A DNA stretch of 64,000 nucleotides, taken from Paenibacillus sp. J31TS4. GTDB taxonomy: Bacteria; Bacillota; Bacilli; Paenibacillales; NBRC-103111. This document shows positions 1-9,319 of the stretch, piece by piece (position 1 is the stretch's first letter; each line of letters opens with the position of its first letter). The stretch covers positions 62,001-126,000 of the forward strand of contig NZ_BOSI01000005.1 in the NCBI RefSeq assembly GCF_018403265.1, written 5' to 3'. The position numbers and the translations under genes were made by a program. The notes under the pieces were generated by a model. It was not told the DNA's origin. It did not search any database and was given only the letters and a program-made list of their open reading frames with translations.

Positions 1-1643
1 CATACTGGGACGAACAGGCCTAGCTCGTTCTCCAGCACGTCGACCGCCGCGGAGATCTGTCCGCGCCCGCCGTCGACGACGATGAGATCGGGCAGCGTCA
101 AGTTCTCCTTCAGCACGCGCTCGTACCGGCGGCGGATGACTTCCCGCATCGTCTCATAGTCGTCCGGCCCCTGCACGGTCCGAATCTTGTACTTGCGGTA
201 TTCCTTACGGTCCGGCTTGCCGTCGACGAAGACGACCATCGCCGACACCGGCTCCACGCCCTGGATGTTCGAGTTGTCGAACGCCTCGATCCGCCGGATC
301 GGCGGTGTGCCAAGCCATTCGCCGAGGTTCTCGACGGCTTTGACCGTGCGCTTCTCGTCCCGCTCGATCATGCGGAATTTCTCGTCGAGCGCCACGCGGG
401 CGTTGTCGCACGCCATCTCGACCATCTGCTTCTTGGAGCCGCGGCGGGGCGTGAACACCTTCACCTTGAGCCATGACTCGAGCGCCTGACGCAAATCCGA
501 GCGTCCGTGGGCGCCCTCTGCGGGCTGGCGCTCCTCCGTCTCCTCGTGCTCATCTCCTTCGTCCGCCGCCGCTAGCGAGTCCTGCCCCGCTCCCGCGGCG
601 GCGGCTTCGCCCGTGGATTCCAGCACCGATGCGTTAGCCGGTACCGACGCAGCGCCGGCCGCCTTCCCCGGCTCCGCCGCTTCTTCCTCCCCGGCCTTCG
701 GCGGCGCGGGCAGATGAATCTCCTTCGGCAGCGCCGGATTCTCGCTGTAATACTGGGTCACGAACGAGAGAAAATCCTCGTACTCTTCCCCGTAAAACGG
801 GAACAGCGAGACATGCCGCTGGATCAGCTTGCCCTGGCGGATGTAGAGAATCTGCACGCACATCCAGCCTTTGTCCGAGGCGTAGCCGAACACGTCCCGG
901 TCGACGAGATCGGTCATCGTGATCGTCTGCTTCTCCATGACGGCGTCGATATGGGCGATCTGGTCGCGCAGCTCCTTCGCCCGCTCGAATTGCAGCTCCT
1001 CGGCCGCCTCCAGCATCTTTTGCCCGAGCTCCTTCTTGATCTGCTGGTGGCCGCCGTTCAGGAACCGGCTGATTTCCTGGACCATACGGTCATACTCCTC
1101 CTGCGGCACCTCGAATTCGCACGGTGCTAGACACTGGCCGATGTGGTAATACAGACAAACTTTGTCCGGCAGCGTCCGGCACTTGCGCATCGGGTACAGG
1201 CGGTCGAGGAGCTTCTTGGTCTCCTGCGCCGAATAGGCGTTCGGATAAGGGCCAAAATACTTGCCCTTGTCCCGCACGACCTTGCGCGTCACCTCGAGCC
1301 GGGGATGCGCTTCATGCGTGATCTTGATGTACGGGAAGGACTTATCGTCCTTCAGGAGCACGTTGTAGCGCGGGTAATACTGCTTGATCAGGTTGCACTC
1401 CAGAATGAGCGCTTCCACGTTGTTCGCGGTGACGATATATTCAAAATCCGCTATTTCCGAGACAAGCCGCTGGGTTTTGGCGCCGTGGCTTCCGGTGAAG
1501 TACGACCGGACCCGGTTCTTCAGAATTTTGGCTTTGCCGACATAGATGACGGTGCCTTCCTTGTTCTTCATCAGATAGCAGCCCGGCTGGTCTGGTAGCA
1601 GTGCCAGCTTCCGGCGGATCTCTTCGCGGATGAACTCCTTCAT
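1..1643 (-). CDS. uvrC: UvrABC excinuclease subunit C, 3' end cut off by the window
   Basis: UvrC makes both incisions in nucleotide excision repair after UvrB marks the lesion. The start at 1643 follows a strong GAAAGGAGG site. The N-terminus is the GIY-YIG nuclease domain (GCYLMKN and VIYVGKAK, about residues 20-37). A cysteine cluster follows ([18 protein letters not shown]), then the UVR motif that contacts UvrB, then the start of the C-terminal RNase H-like nuclease ([11 protein letters not shown]). The helix-hairpin-helix end lies beyond position 1. Unusually, a run of about 68 Ala/Glu/Gly-rich residues (roughly residues 311-378, bases 509-713) sits between the UVR region and the nuclease domain, where relatives have about ten residues. 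A terminator separates uvrC from trxA upstream. Confidence 0.96.
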   Translation of the reverse strand, partial: MKEFIREEIRRKLALLPDQPGCYLMKNKEGTVIYVGKAKILKNRVRSYFTGSHGAKTQRLVSEIADFEYIVTANNVEALILECNLIKQYYPRYNVLLKDDKSFPYIKITHEAHPRLEVTRKVVRDKGKYFGPYPNAYSAQETKKLLDRLYPMRKCRTLPDKVCLYYHIGQCLAPCEFEVPQEEYDRMVQEISRFLNGGHQQIKKELGQKMLEAAEELQFERAKELRDQIAHIDAVMEKQTITMTDLVDRDVFGYASDKGWMCVQILYIRQGKLIQRHVSLFPFYGEEYEDFLSFVTQYYSENPALPKEIHLPAPPKAGEEEAAEPGKAAGAASVPANASVLESTGEAAAAGAGQDSLAAADEGDEHEETEERQPAEGAHGRSDLRQALESWLKVKVFTPRRGSKKQMVEMACDNARVALDEKFRMIERDEKRTVKAVENLGEWLGTPPIRRIEAFDNSNIQGVEPVSAMVVFVDGKPDRKEYRKYKIRTVQGPDDYETMREVIRRRYERVLKENLTLPDLIVVDGGRGQISAAVDVLENELGLFVPV

Positions 1644-1688
1644 GGGCGGGTGCCTCCTTTCCCCTAGATGAACCCGCCTTTTTCATAG

Positions 1689-1729
1689 CAAAAAGCTCCT
1701 TTTTCGGCAAAGCGGAAAAAGAGCTTTTC
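1689..1729 (-). terminator. Terminator between trxA and uvrC
   Basis: An inverted repeat with arms AAAAGCTCCTTTTTC and GGAAAAAGAGCTTTT lies directly downstream of trxA on the minus strand. Its own A/T-rich ends supply the U tract. It may also act as an attenuator in front of uvrC. Confidence 0.7.
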
Positions 1730-1753
1730 ACTGCTTCTCTATATGCGGGACGA

Positions 1754-2071
1754 TTACTGGTGACGGCCGACGACGCTCTTCAGCGCTTCCTTGGATTGGA
1801 AGCCGACCACCTTGTCGACCGGCTGGCCGTCCTTGAAGACGATCAGAGTCGGAATGCTCATAACGCCGAACCGGGATGCCGTCTCCGGGTTGTCATCGAC
1901 GTTCAGCTTGGCGATCTTCACCTCGGAGCCGATCTCCTGATCCAGATCCTCGAGTACCGGAGCGATCATCTTGCAGGGTCCGCACCACGGAGCCCAAAAA
2001 TCGACAAGAACAGTACCTTGTCCTTCTACTTCTTCTTTAAACGATTGATCGGATACATTCACGATAGCCAT
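1754..2071 (-). CDS. trxA: Thioredoxin
   Basis: Cytosolic thiol-disulfide reductant that serves ribonucleotide reductase and other oxidised proteins. The protein has 105 residues, the usual length, with the WCGPC active site (Cys30 and Cys33) and the cis-proline segment MSIPT. The start follows an AAGGAGG site 8 bases upstream. A TATACT -10 box on the minus strand (2154-2159) probably serves it, although the -35 is weak. Its position just upstream of uvrC is common in Firmicutes; no direct link in function is implied. Confidence 0.97.
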   Translation of the reverse strand: MAIVNVSDQSFKEEVEGQGTVLVDFWAPWCGPCKMIAPVLEDLDQEIGSEVKIAKLNVDDNPETASRFGVMSIPTLIVFKDGQPVDKVVGFQSKEALKSVVGRHQ

Positions 2072-2274
2072 GAAAATACCTCCTTGTTTCTTTCTCTAGC
2101 GTTGGTTTGCTTCATGGAATTGCTGCTAATCCGCCATTCCGGCAGGTAGATACAGTATACCACAAACCATGTCGTTTTCATAATTCCCTGCAGCGGGCGA
2201 AAGAAGCCGGCCGCCTGGCAAATATGGCTATTCTGTGAAATTTCCTCTTGCATACGCGCGCCCTGGTTCCAGGG

Positions 2275-2304
2275 TTTACAACATTCGCGGCGGTTGGGTA
2301 TACT
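2275..2304 (+). promoter_or_regulatory. Sigma-A promoter for the 47-residue membrane peptide gene
   Basis: TTTACA (2275-2280), an 18-base spacer and TATACT (2299-2304), 37 bases ahead of the ATG at 2341. Confidence 0.7.
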
Positions 2305-2340
2305 AGGGGAAGACGTGTACCACGACTAGGAGGTAAGCTC

Positions 2341-2484
2341 ATGCTCGATCCCAAGCATCCCGGCCATCATCCGCTGGAAGGCGAAGTTGACGATTTCGGG
2401 GATACCGTCAAAGGCTTCGTCGGCATGTTCGGCGCTTGTTTCTTGATCGCCATCGTCGCGGCGGTTATTGCGCAGATCATATAA
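2341..2484 (+). CDS. Small single-pass membrane protein, 47 residues
   Basis: An ATG with an AGGAGG site 6 bases upstream opens a 47-residue frame. The N-terminal half is polar and His/Pro-rich, with an acidic stretch (EGEVDDFGD). The C-terminal half is one hydrophobic helix (about residues 28-47). The gene has its own promoter and a strong terminator, so it is a stand-alone unit and very likely expressed. The topology resembles the YqzM-type small membrane proteins of Bacilli, but the sequence is too short to assign. Function unknown. Confidence 0.7.
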   Translation: MLDPKHPGHHPLEGEVDDFGDTVKGFVGMFGACFLIAIVAAVIAQII

Positions 2485-2503
2485 GCTCCGTCGGTTTACA
2501 GCC

Positions 2504-2539
2504 AAAAAAGGTCTGAAGCGAAGGCTTCAGACCTTTTTT
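2504..2539 (+). terminator. Strong intrinsic terminator
   Basis: Stem AAAAAAGGTCTGAAGC, loop GAAG, then GCTTCAGACCTTTTTT. A and T tracts on both sides allow use in either direction. Confidence 0.9.
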
Positions 2540-2696
2540 CTGTGCGCGCCTATGCGCGCGGCTGCGGCTGGACTTGGGCGGGAGCTCCCGCACCGCTATG
2601 CTTGTGGCAGGCGCCGCTCCATCGCCGCGCCTGCCGTAGCGCTCCCGCTCCCGTCTCCTCCATACTTAGCCTCTGCAGCTGCCACTACCGTGGATT

Positions 2697-3653
2697 CTAC
2701 CGCGCGTCGCCCCGCTTGTTTCGCCCGGTCACGAGGATGACATCCACGAACGGCCGGATGCGGTCCATGATCCGCTGCCCCTTGAACTCGTCATCGCCGT
2801 CCCGGTTGGTGAAGCTGAAGTGCTTCTCCAGGTCGTTCAGATCGTGGTTCGACGTGAAGAAGGTCGGCTTGCGGTTCATCCGATAGTTGAGGATGGAGCC
2901 CATGACATGATCGCGCAGCCAGGGGTTCATGTTCTCCGCCCCGATATCGTCGAACACGAGCAGATCGGTCTCCTTGAGCAGGTCGATCGTCTCTTTGAGC
3001 TTGTGCGGCTCCTGGAACATCGCCTTGAGATCCTCGGCGAAGTCCGGCATGTAGACGATGACGCCGGTATGGCCGGCCTTGGCCAGCTCGTGGAGCAGAT
3101 AGCCCATCAGGAACGTTTTGCCCGTCCCGAAGTCCCCCATCAGGTAGAGCCCCCGCTTTTGGAGCCCCTGCTCCTTGGTCAGCACGATGTAATCGAGCAG
3201 CTTGTCGACCGCCTCCGCGCGCTCCAGATCGATTGAAAAAATATCGTCGGCGGAGTAGCCCTCGTTCAGCGACCGCTCGTCCACATAGAAGCTGCGGATG
3301 CGCGCGCTCACCTGCCGCTGGCTCTCGTACGCGGTATATTTGCCGCAAGCGGTCTTGCGGTCGTAGATATGCGTCCGGTCGTTCACCTGCTCGGCGGACA
3401 GCTCCGTATAATGCCCCTGCAGGTCGTTCGGGCAGTTGTCGAGTCCCGGGCAGGCCGCGCAGCGGGACTGCTCCGTGACGAATTGATACAGCTTGTTCGC
3501 GTTCAGCTTCAGATCTTCCTCCCGTATGAACGGGTACTGCCTGCGCCACTGCACGGCAAGCGGGTGAACCGCCAGCTCGCGCAGCCTCTCCTCGCGGTTG
3601 CGCAGCAGCGGATTGTCCGACAGCTGCTTCAGCAGATCGCCGAGCGATTCCAT
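2697..3653 (-). CDS. dnaI: Primosomal protein DnaI, helicase loader
   Basis: DnaI is the AAA+ ATPase that loads the replicative helicase DnaC onto DNA at origins and restart sites in Bacilli. The 318 residues match the family. An N-terminal zinc-binding domain has Cys65, Cys68, Cys74 and Cys103 with a nearby His. The ATPase domain has Walker A GDFGTGKT (173-180) and Walker B LLVFDD (231-236). The start is set by AAAGGAGG just upstream. It lies 82 bases behind dnaB on the same strand, the usual dnaB-dnaI order, so the two are probably co-transcribed. Confidence 0.96.
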   Translation of the reverse strand: MESLGDLLKQLSDNPLLRNREERLRELAVHPLAVQWRRQYPFIREEDLKLNANKLYQFVTEQSRCAACPGLDNCPNDLQGHYTELSAEQVNDRTHIYDRKTACGKYTAYESQRQVSARIRSFYVDERSLNEGYSADDIFSIDLERAEAVDKLLDYIVLTKEQGLQKRGLYLMGDFGTGKTFLMGYLLHELAKAGHTGVIVYMPDFAEDLKAMFQEPHKLKETIDLLKETDLLVFDDIGAENMNPWLRDHVMGSILNYRMNRKPTFFTSNHDLNDLEKHFSFTNRDGDDEFKGQRIMDRIRPFVDVILVTGRNKRGDAR

Positions 3654-3735
3654 CCGCTGTTCCTCCTTTTAAGCCGGCCTCGCGGCCGTTGTTCCTGCTA
3701 TGCGCCGTCCTCATGCGGCATCCATATCCTTCCGC

Positions 3736-5211
3736 CTACAGCTTGCCGTCGAGCTTCAGCGCCTTGCGCCGGATCCGCTCCAGCTCTTCCTCGGACAGCT
3801 TCCGGGCTGCCGCCGCCTCGGTGACGACCGGAAGCTTGGGCTTCGGCTTGGCGGTCCGGGCGGTGGAGCGGGAGCCGCCGCCGCGCGCATACCCGCCCTT
3901 GGCCGCCTGTTCCTTGTAGCGGGCTTTCTCCCGGATGTAGTCGACCGCCTGCTCGTACGTGAGCACCTGCTTGCCGAGCATGTCCGAGGCGACCGCCTCG
4001 ATGGACGACTTGGCCCACGAACGCCGATCCGTGTGCAGGAAGTGGATCAGTACGTTGATGACCTCTTCGTTCAGGCGGTAGTTCAGATCGATCTTCTCGA
4101 ATATGTTGAGCACGCCGTCCGGCACGCTTCCCTGCGGGAAGAACCGTTCGAGCACGAGCGTATAGGGCTCGTTGCGCAAAATCATATTGTACTGGTGAAT
4201 GTTGCATTGCCCCTGAAAAATGGTGGGGACCTCCAGATAGTAGGCCATCTCCACCGGCTTTTCCTCAGCGGGAGTCGCCTCCTCGCCTTCGGCCGCCGCC
4301 TTGCGGGCGAGCTGGCGGACCACCTGCTCCTCCCGGCTCCTCATCTGGCGGTACAGCTCGTTCGCCTTGGCCTTCAGCACCTCTTCCCGCAGACGGCCTT
4401 CCTCGTCGAACAGATCGTCCTCGTCGAGCAGGCGGCACGTCTCCTGCAGGGAGAGCCGGTACTTTTTGGCTGTCAGGTTGAGAACCGCGAGCTGGTCCGG
4501 CCGGTACTTGAACGCTTCAACGTGCGGCCGGTTCACCGAGCCCCGGGGAAACCGCTGAATGATATCGGCATAATCGAAGCCCTTGGTAACGACGTCCGGC
4601 TGCCCGCTCGCCGCCTTGGCCGGTGCGGCCTGATAGAGCGCCTGCTCGAGCTCGTAGTCGATGACGCGGGTGTTCAGCTGGAACAGATCGTAGAACGGAA
4701 CCGACAGGTTCTCCGGCTGCGACTCGGCTAGCTCTTCGGGCTCTTCGGCCGTCAGCTCGTCCTTGAGCGCCAATACCGTGTACTTGCCGACCTTGTCCCG
4801 GAGCAGCAGCGTCAGATGCTGATTGCGGAAAAATTCAGCCGGCGCAAGAGGCTTCGCCAGCTGGTATTCGTAAATATACTCCTCCTCGGCCACGAGCAGC
4901 CGCCGGAACGTCTGCAGCAGACCGACCGCCTCGAGCAGCGAGGTCAAGTCCTGAACCTGCTTGCGCCCCCGTTCTCCCGGGTCGATGCCGAGCGACAGGA
5001 ACAGCTTGCGCTGCTGCTCGAGCCCCGAGCAGCCTACTTTGTCCACCGGCAGCTGCTGATAGAGCGTCTGGTAGACGGAGACCGCCGCCGCTCCGATCAT
5101 CGGCTGATACAGGGCGTACAGCAGCCTGTACTCCAGAGGACCCAGCGCAAACTCCCGGCTTACGCAGAACCGGTGATTCTCGGTGAAATGCAGCAAGTTG
5201 GAAACCTTCAT
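3736..5211 (-). CDS. dnaB: Replication initiation and membrane attachment protein DnaB (Bacillus type)
   Basis: DnaB (unrelated to the E. coli helicase of that name) works with DnaD and DnaI to open origins, load the helicase and tether them to the membrane. The protein has 491 residues. The N-terminal winged-helix DDBH1 region begins MKVSNLLHFTENHRF, the middle is helical, and a DDBH2/DnaD-like region lies near residues 370-430 (YRLNEEVINVLIHF...SIEAVASDMLGKQV). A basic low-complexity tail follows. A GGGAAGGG site lies about 12 bases before the ATG, a rather long spacing. dnaI follows on the same strand. Confidence 0.93.
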   Translation of the reverse strand: MKVSNLLHFTENHRFCVSREFALGPLEYRLLYALYQPMIGAAAVSVYQTLYQQLPVDKVGCSGLEQQRKLFLSLGIDPGERGRKQVQDLTSLLEAVGLLQTFRRLLVAEEEYIYEYQLAKPLAPAEFFRNQHLTLLLRDKVGKYTVLALKDELTAEEPEELAESQPENLSVPFYDLFQLNTRVIDYELEQALYQAAPAKAASGQPDVVTKGFDYADIIQRFPRGSVNRPHVEAFKYRPDQLAVLNLTAKKYRLSLQETCRLLDEDDLFDEEGRLREEVLKAKANELYRQMRSREEQVVRQLARKAAAEGEEATPAEEKPVEMAYYLEVPTIFQGQCNIHQYNMILRNEPYTLVLERFFPQGSVPDGVLNIFEKIDLNYRLNEEVINVLIHFLHTDRRSWAKSSIEAVASDMLGKQVLTYEQAVDYIREKARYKEQAAKGGYARGGGSRSTARTAKPKPKLPVVTEAAAARKLSEEELERIRRKALKLDGKL

Positions 5212-5306
5212 AATGTCGTCTAACCCTTCCCGAGCGAATCTATAATGCTCTCATTCTACCATACGTCGCGGACAAAAGGTGAGCCATGTCGCCAAGTCTC
5301 GGCACC

Positions 5307-5332
5307 AAAAAAAGCCTCCCGCCCGGGAGGCT
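5307..5332 (-). terminator. Terminator between the YuiB-type gene and dnaB
   Basis: Stem AGCCTCCC / GGGAGGCT with a four-base loop, and an A7 run on the left that becomes the U tract for minus-strand transcripts. Confidence 0.85.
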
Positions 5333-5352
5333 CCATGCCGAAGGAGACGCTG

Positions 5353-5667
5353 TTAGAACATCTTGAAGCCCTTGAGCCGCAGCGTCTTGATCGTATAGCC
5401 GCTCACGATCGCGCCCGCCATTCCGCCGATCAGCGGGATGTAATCGGCCAGCGTGTAGCTCTTGATATTCTCCACAAGCGATTCGGACCCCCAGGTCCAC
5501 CAGATCAGGCCGGCGACGAAGATGAAATAAGCGTAAATCGGAAACCAGGTCGTCTTCATCAGCATGTTGATGATGAAGCCCAGCCCGAAAAACATGACAA
5601 ACGAAAGCAGGGTCAGCACGAACCACTGCAGCAGCTCAATAATCAAGGCGCTCATGAACGCGTTCAC
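5353..5667 (-). CDS. yuiB: YuiB-type integral membrane protein
   Basis: A 104-residue protein with three predicted membrane helices (about residues 7-35, 42-60 and 74-92). Length, helix pattern and the FFGLGFIINMLMKTTW stretch agree with the YuiB family of Bacilli, whose function is unknown. In Bacillus subtilis yuiB lies in the same gene neighbourhood as yumC, yutI and yuzB, which are also present here. It has its own terminator and is separate from dnaB. The family call is by recognition, not alignment. Confidence 0.65.
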   Translation of the reverse strand: MNAFMSALIIELLQWFVLTLLSFVMFFGLGFIINMLMKTTWFPIYAYFIFVAGLIWWTWGSESLVENIKSYTLADYIPLIGGMAGAIVSGYTIKTLRLKGFKMF

Positions 5668-5782
5668 TCCATTTCGGAATAGCTAAGCAACGTGCCGGAT
5701 AGTCTCCGGCATGGCCGTCGGACGGCCGTACTGCCTATATTTTAGCCTACCGTTTCGACAAAAGTAAAGACAGAGACCGCCC

Positions 5783-5798
5783 GAGTTTTGACGGTTTC
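5783..5798. promoter_or_regulatory. 16-base motif shared with 24749-24764
   Basis: GAGTTTTGACGGTTTC occurs here between the divergent yuiB and hemQ genes and again between the divergent lipoprotein and DUF2515 genes. In both copies ACATT follows after three variable bases. The reverse strand reads GAAACCGTC, which recalls ECF sigma-type elements. No complete promoter could be fitted, so the role is open. Confidence 0.45.
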
Positions 5799-5816
5799 AA
5801 GACATTCGCGCGGTAT

Positions 5817-5846
5817 TTGCCAAAGGCTCGGCGAATTGGCTACAAT
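5817..5846 (+). promoter_or_regulatory. Sigma-A promoter for hemQ
   Basis: TTGCCA (5817-5822), 18 bases, TACAAT (5841-5846), about 68 bases ahead of the hemQ start. Confidence 0.6.
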
Positions 5847-5913
5847 AGATGAAAGCACGGCTCGTCCTCCCTTATCGGCCAGGACGGGCATAGGATAAGA
5901 AGGAGCTGACACG

Positions 5914-6660
5914 ATGAGCGAAGCGGTAGAAACGCTGGAAGGCTGGTACGCCCTGCATGATTTTCGCAGCATCAACTGGGCGACCTGGAAATATTTGAGC
6001 GAGGAAGAACGGCAGCAGGCCATTGACGAGCTGCACGGCATGATGGCGGACTGGCAGGCCACCGAGGACCGCAAGGAGGGCAGCACCGCCTTCTATTCGG
6101 TCGTAGGGCAAAAGGCGGATTTCGTCATCATGCACCTGAGAGAGACGCTGGAGGAGCTGAACGAGCTGGAGACGGCTCTCAACAAGTCCCGCATTGGGGA
6201 GCATCTCATCCCGACGTATTCGTACGTCTCGGTCGTCGAGCTCAGCAGCTACATGGCCAAGCCGGGCAGCGACCCGATGGAGAGCCCCGAGGTGGTCGCC
6301 CGCCTCAAGCCGATTCTCCCGAAGTGGAAGCACATCTGCTTCTACCCGATGAACAAACGCCGCGAGGGCGGAGACAACTGGTACATGCTCTCCATGGAAG
6401 ACCGCCGCTCCTTCATGCGCAGCCACGGCATGATCGGCCGCAGCTATGCCGGCAAGGTCAAGCAGATCATCTCCGGCTCGGTCGGCTTCGACGATTGGGA
6501 ATGGGGCGTCACGCTGTTCGCCGAAGATCCGCTTCAGTTCAAGAAGCTGGTCTATGAGATGCGCTTCGACGAAGTAAGCGCCCGGTTCGGCGAGTTCGGC
6601 GAATTTTTCGTCGGCAATCTGCTCGACGCGGACAAGGTGAACAGCCTGTTGAAGCTGTAG
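5914..6660 (+). CDS. hemQ: Coproheme decarboxylase HemQ (ChdC)
   Basis: HemQ oxidatively decarboxylates two propionates of coproheme III to give haem b, the last step of the coproporphyrin-dependent pathway of Gram-positive bacteria. The 248 residues match the family length. The active-site set is visible: Tyr144 in CFYPMNKRR, Lys148, Trp156 and the proximal haem ligand His171 in RSHGMIGR. These lie within a chlorite-dismutase-type fold. It has its own promoter and terminator. Haem b made here would feed the CtaB and CtaA steps encoded elsewhere in the window. Confidence 0.97.
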   Translation: MSEAVETLEGWYALHDFRSINWATWKYLSEEERQQAIDELHGMMADWQATEDRKEGSTAFYSVVGQKADFVIMHLRETLEELNELETALNKSRIGEHLIPTYSYVSVVELSSYMAKPGSDPMESPEVVARLKPILPKWKHICFYPMNKRREGGDNWYMLSMEDRRSFMRSHGMIGRSYAGKVKQIISGSVGFDDWEWGVTLFAEDPLQFKKLVYEMRFDEVSARFGEFGEFFVGNLLDADKVNSLLKL

Positions 6661-6710
6661 AGCCCGGATGCTGGCGATAGCGCCTTAGGCGCAGCAGGCT
6701 GCTATTCGCA

Positions 6711-6746
6711 AAAGAACCCGCACGCTATCGGTGCGGGTTCTTTTTT
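6711..6746 (+). terminator. hemQ terminator
   Basis: Stem AAAGAACCCGCAC / GTGCGGGTTCTTT with a seven-base loop, followed by more Ts. Confidence 0.9.
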
Positions 6747-6967
6747 CGTTGTGAGGCCGGTTATGTGCGGCCTTGCCTCCGGCAAGGTTCGGCCATGCTG
6801 GTTTGCGTTGTCGGCCGGCTGTGTTCACACCCTGCTGCCGGCACAGGTTCGGTCATGCGGCCGGCGCTTCGCTCATAGGGCTGACTCAGCCCGGCTATGC
6901 CGCCCGTTTGTCGAGCGGAGTGCCCTCTTCGCCGCTTCAATCCTGCCCTAGCTTCCTAGTGAACCGC
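6747..6967. other. Gene-free stretch after hemQ
   Basis: About 220 bases, GC-rich. The only structure seen is an imperfect short repeat, GGTTCGGCCATGC near 6785 and GGTTCGGTCATGC near 6846. No convincing gene, promoter or RNA. Confidence 0.5.
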
Positions 6968-7225
6968 TTAGCCTTCGTCGCCTGCCTGCTTGTCCTGCCC
7001 GCGGCTTGCGAGATACTCGGCCGTCTCGCGGTCGCGCTGCCGGCTTTTTTCCTTCAGGCGCTCGATCGCGGGTAGAATCAGAATGTCTATCTCCTTCTGA
7101 ACGGTATACACTAGATCATAACGCTTCTGTTCTTCGAGGAAATGGCCGACGTCCATCAGGGCATTGTACCGGTCCAGTTCCTCCCGCGTCAGCAGGCCTC
7201 TTACTTGCACGCTGCAATGTCTCAT
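6968..7225 (-). CDS. Hypothetical protein, 85 residues
   Basis: The ATG at 7225 follows GAGAGGAG by a few bases; longer upstream readings lack a ribosome site. The product is hydrophilic and largely helical. A charged C-terminal half (IERLKEKSRQRDRETAEYL) suggests a coiled coil. No signal peptide or membrane segment. I do not recognise the family. It stands alone on the minus strand between hemQ and yumC. Confidence 0.6.
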   Translation of the reverse strand: MRHCSVQVRGLLTREELDRYNALMDVGHFLEEQKRYDLVYTVQKEIDILILPAIERLKEKSRQRDRETAEYLASRGQDKQAGDEG

Positions 7226-7457
7226 TCCGCTCTCCTCTCGACCAGTTCCCTGCCTCAAGTCCAGGCCGGCGGGCTTCCGATCTGCTTGATTTTGTGAAAA
7301 TGTACACGAGTTATAGCAAGGATACAACCGGCCCTAGCAAAAGGCAAGACGCAATGCCTAGCAGCAATTTGAGAGACATGACATGGTAGCTGCTATAGAG
7401 AGGAGGAAATTCTATCATTAATTGTTAGGTTTTTTCGAACTTTCTGATAGATTAGGG

Positions 7458-7486
7458 TTTCCATCGGCAAGCTGGTTGATTATAAT
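7458..7486 (+). promoter_or_regulatory. Promoter for yumC
   Basis: TTTCCA (7458-7463), 17 bases, perfect TATAAT (7481-7486). The start codon lies 31 bases further on. Confidence 0.55.
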
Positions 7487-7516
7487 TAAGATCATTCTTT
7501 GACGGAGGTGTCGCAA

Positions 7517-8512
7517 GTGTCTTCAGAGCAGCAGGCGATGACAGATATTATTATTATTGGGGGAGGACCTACCGGCATGTTTGCCGCCTTCTACGGAGGC
7601 ATGCGGCATGCGAGCGTGAAGGTCATTGAAAGCATGCCCCAGCTGGGCGGACAGCTGGCTGCTCTCTATCCGGAAAAATTCATCTACGACGTAGCCGGGT
7701 TCGCGCAGGTCCGCGCCCAGGAGCTCGTCGATAATCTAACGAAGCAGATGAGCCGGTTTCCCATCGAGACTTGCCTTGAGGAGAAGGTGCTGAAGGTCGA
7801 GAAGAAGGAAGAGCGGCATTTCGAGGTGACGACGGACAAGGGGGTTCACTACGGCCGTGCGGTACTACTGACGGCCGGCGTCGGCGCCTTCGAGCCGAGA
7901 CGGCTGGAGCTGGCGGAAGCGGAGCGGTTCGAGAAGAAGAACCTTCATTATTTCGTCAGCGACCTGAACGCCTTTCGCGGCCAGAAGGTTCTCATCTCCG
8001 GAGGCGGCGATTCGGCCGTCGACTGGGCGTTGATGCTCGAGCCGATCGCCGAGCAGGTGACGCTGATTCACCGCCGCGACAAGTTCCGGGCGCACGAGCA
8101 CAGCGTGGAGCAGCTGCAGAATTCGTCCGTACGAGTCGTCACGCCGACGGAGATCGCCGCACTGAACGGCGAAGACCGCATCGAGAGCGTGACGCTAAAG
8201 CACGTCAAAACCGGCGAAACGTCCGAGCTGGACGTGGACGCCGTTATCGTCAACTTCGGATTCATCTCGAGCCTCGGGCCGATCGCCGAGTGGGGCTTTG
8301 AGATCGACGGAGGCTCGATCGTTGTCGACTCCCGGATGGAGACCACGATTCCCGGCATTTTCGCGGCAGGCGATGTGACTACCTATCCGGGCAAGGTCAA
8401 ACTGATCGCCGTCGGCTTCGGTGAAGCTCCTACCGCGATCAATAACGCCAAGGTCTATATCGACCCGACGGCCAAGCTGGCCCCGGGCCACAGCAGCAAC
8501 CTCAAATTCTAG
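7517..8512 (+). CDS. yumC: Ferredoxin--NADP(+) reductase, YumC type
   Basis: A flavoprotein of the thioredoxin-reductase-like FNR class that moves electrons between NADPH and ferredoxin or flavodoxin. It has 331 residues. The FAD-binding motif is [11 protein letters not shown] near the N-terminus, the NADPH-binding motif is [11 protein letters not shown] (about residues 157-167), and the C-terminal FAD motif is GIFAAGDV. The redox CxxC of true thioredoxin reductases is absent, as expected. The start is GTG at 7517, behind GGAGGTG (7504-7510). An upstream in-frame TTG at 7499 overlaps that site and is unlikely. Confidence 0.94.
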   Translation: MSSEQQAMTDIIIIGGGPTGMFAAFYGGMRHASVKVIESMPQLGGQLAALYPEKFIYDVAGFAQVRAQELVDNLTKQMSRFPIETCLEEKVLKVEKKEERHFEVTTDKGVHYGRAVLLTAGVGAFEPRRLELAEAERFEKKNLHYFVSDLNAFRGQKVLISGGGDSAVDWALMLEPIAEQVTLIHRRDKFRAHEHSVEQLQNSSVRVVTPTEIAALNGEDRIESVTLKHVKTGETSELDVDAVIVNFGFISSLGPIAEWGFEIDGGSIVVDSRMETTIPGIFAAGDVTTYPGKVKLIAVGFGEAPTAINNAKVYIDPTAKLAPGHSSNLKF

Positions 8513-8586
8513 ATCGGTATGCCGATTCTCTGCAAGGGTATCCTACTCCTATTCTCCGGATGACCGGATGGTTAGGAGGGATACCC

Positions 8587-8865
8587 TTGTCTGCTATTTG
8601 CCCCGTCTGTAACGGCCTGGAGCGCGAAGCCGCCTGCTGCCTGGCCTGCGGCACCCTCGCCGAGGACTGCGGCCGCTTCTCTGATTGGCTCGGCCCGTAC
8701 GCCCCTTACCGGGAGCAGGACGACATCGCGATGACCGACGGCTTCCCGGGGGCCGCCCAGGGCGTCTGCACGCACACGTTCTCTTGTCCCGCCTGCGGCT
8801 GGGAATTCCAGCAGGCGATCGCGCTCGTGGAAGTACCGGCGGACGGCGTCCTGAGGCCGATCTAG
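8587..8865 (+). CDS. Small zinc-ribbon-like protein, 92 residues
   Basis: A TTG start 5 bases behind TTAGGAGGG gives a 92-residue product. It carries three paired-cysteine knuckles (CPVC near residue 4, CLAC near 20, CPAC near 70) plus other Cys and His residues, so it probably binds one or two zinc ions. The middle is acidic. No family name can be given. Its stop codon shares the palindrome CTAG with the stop of the convergent DUF962 gene, so both genes end on the same bases. Confidence 0.65.
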   Translation: MSAICPVCNGLEREAACCLACGTLAEDCGRFSDWLGPYAPYREQDDIAMTDGFPGAAQGVCTHTFSCPACGWEFQQAIALVEVPADGVLRPI

Positions 8866-9230
8866 CCGCCGATTCCGTGTCCGTTGTCTTCCTGGTTCTT
8901 CCCGCAGACAGGCAGTACCCGCCGCCGCGTGACCAGCTCGTAGGTGCGGAGGAAAAACCAGAGGAAGCCGGCGTAGAATCCGACCCAGGGATAGCGGAAC
9001 GCGGCGGGATGGTTGTTCTCGAAGCCGAAGTGGCCGACCCAGGCGCATACATAGTGGACGAACGCCAGCGCGACCGTCCAGCGCATATCGAGGAACAAGC
9101 AGATCCAGGCGACCAGCGCCGCCAGGAACGCGACGTAATGAAGCCGCTGGTTCCAGCAATTTTGGTGGGCTCTCATATACAGCTGCAGATCGCGGCGGAT
9201 CGCCTCCGCCCACTTTCGCTTGACAGACAT
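8862..9230 (-). CDS. DUF962 / Mpo1-like membrane protein
   Basis: A 122-residue protein with the Mpo1/DUF962 pattern: HQNCWNQRLHYV near the N-terminus, then CAWVGHFGFENNHPA, with membrane helices between and after. In yeast, Mpo1 is an iron-dependent dioxygenase acting on 2-hydroxy fatty acids, and the conserved His residues bind the metal. Those His residues are present here. Bacterial members are mostly untested, so the substrate is inferred at best. Convergent with the zinc-ribbon gene. Confidence 0.8.
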   Translation of the reverse strand: MSVKRKWAEAIRRDLQLYMRAHQNCWNQRLHYVAFLAALVAWICLFLDMRWTVALAFVHYVCAWVGHFGFENNHPAAFRYPWVGFYAGFLWFFLRTYELVTRRRVLPVCGKNQEDNGHGIGG

Positions 9231-9319
9231 TTGATTCCTCCACTGCGAATTGACCCCTTGACGAGACGGGTAAAGGATGACAGCATGGAAGCAAATACCA
9301 TGAAGGAGGCTGTCTATCC

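Noticed and set aside
6785-6860. Imperfect repeat GGTTCGGCCATGC / GGTTCGGTCATGC after hemQ
   Set aside because: Two short copies in GC-rich spacer, no array and no gene; not enough for a repeat element or CRISPR.
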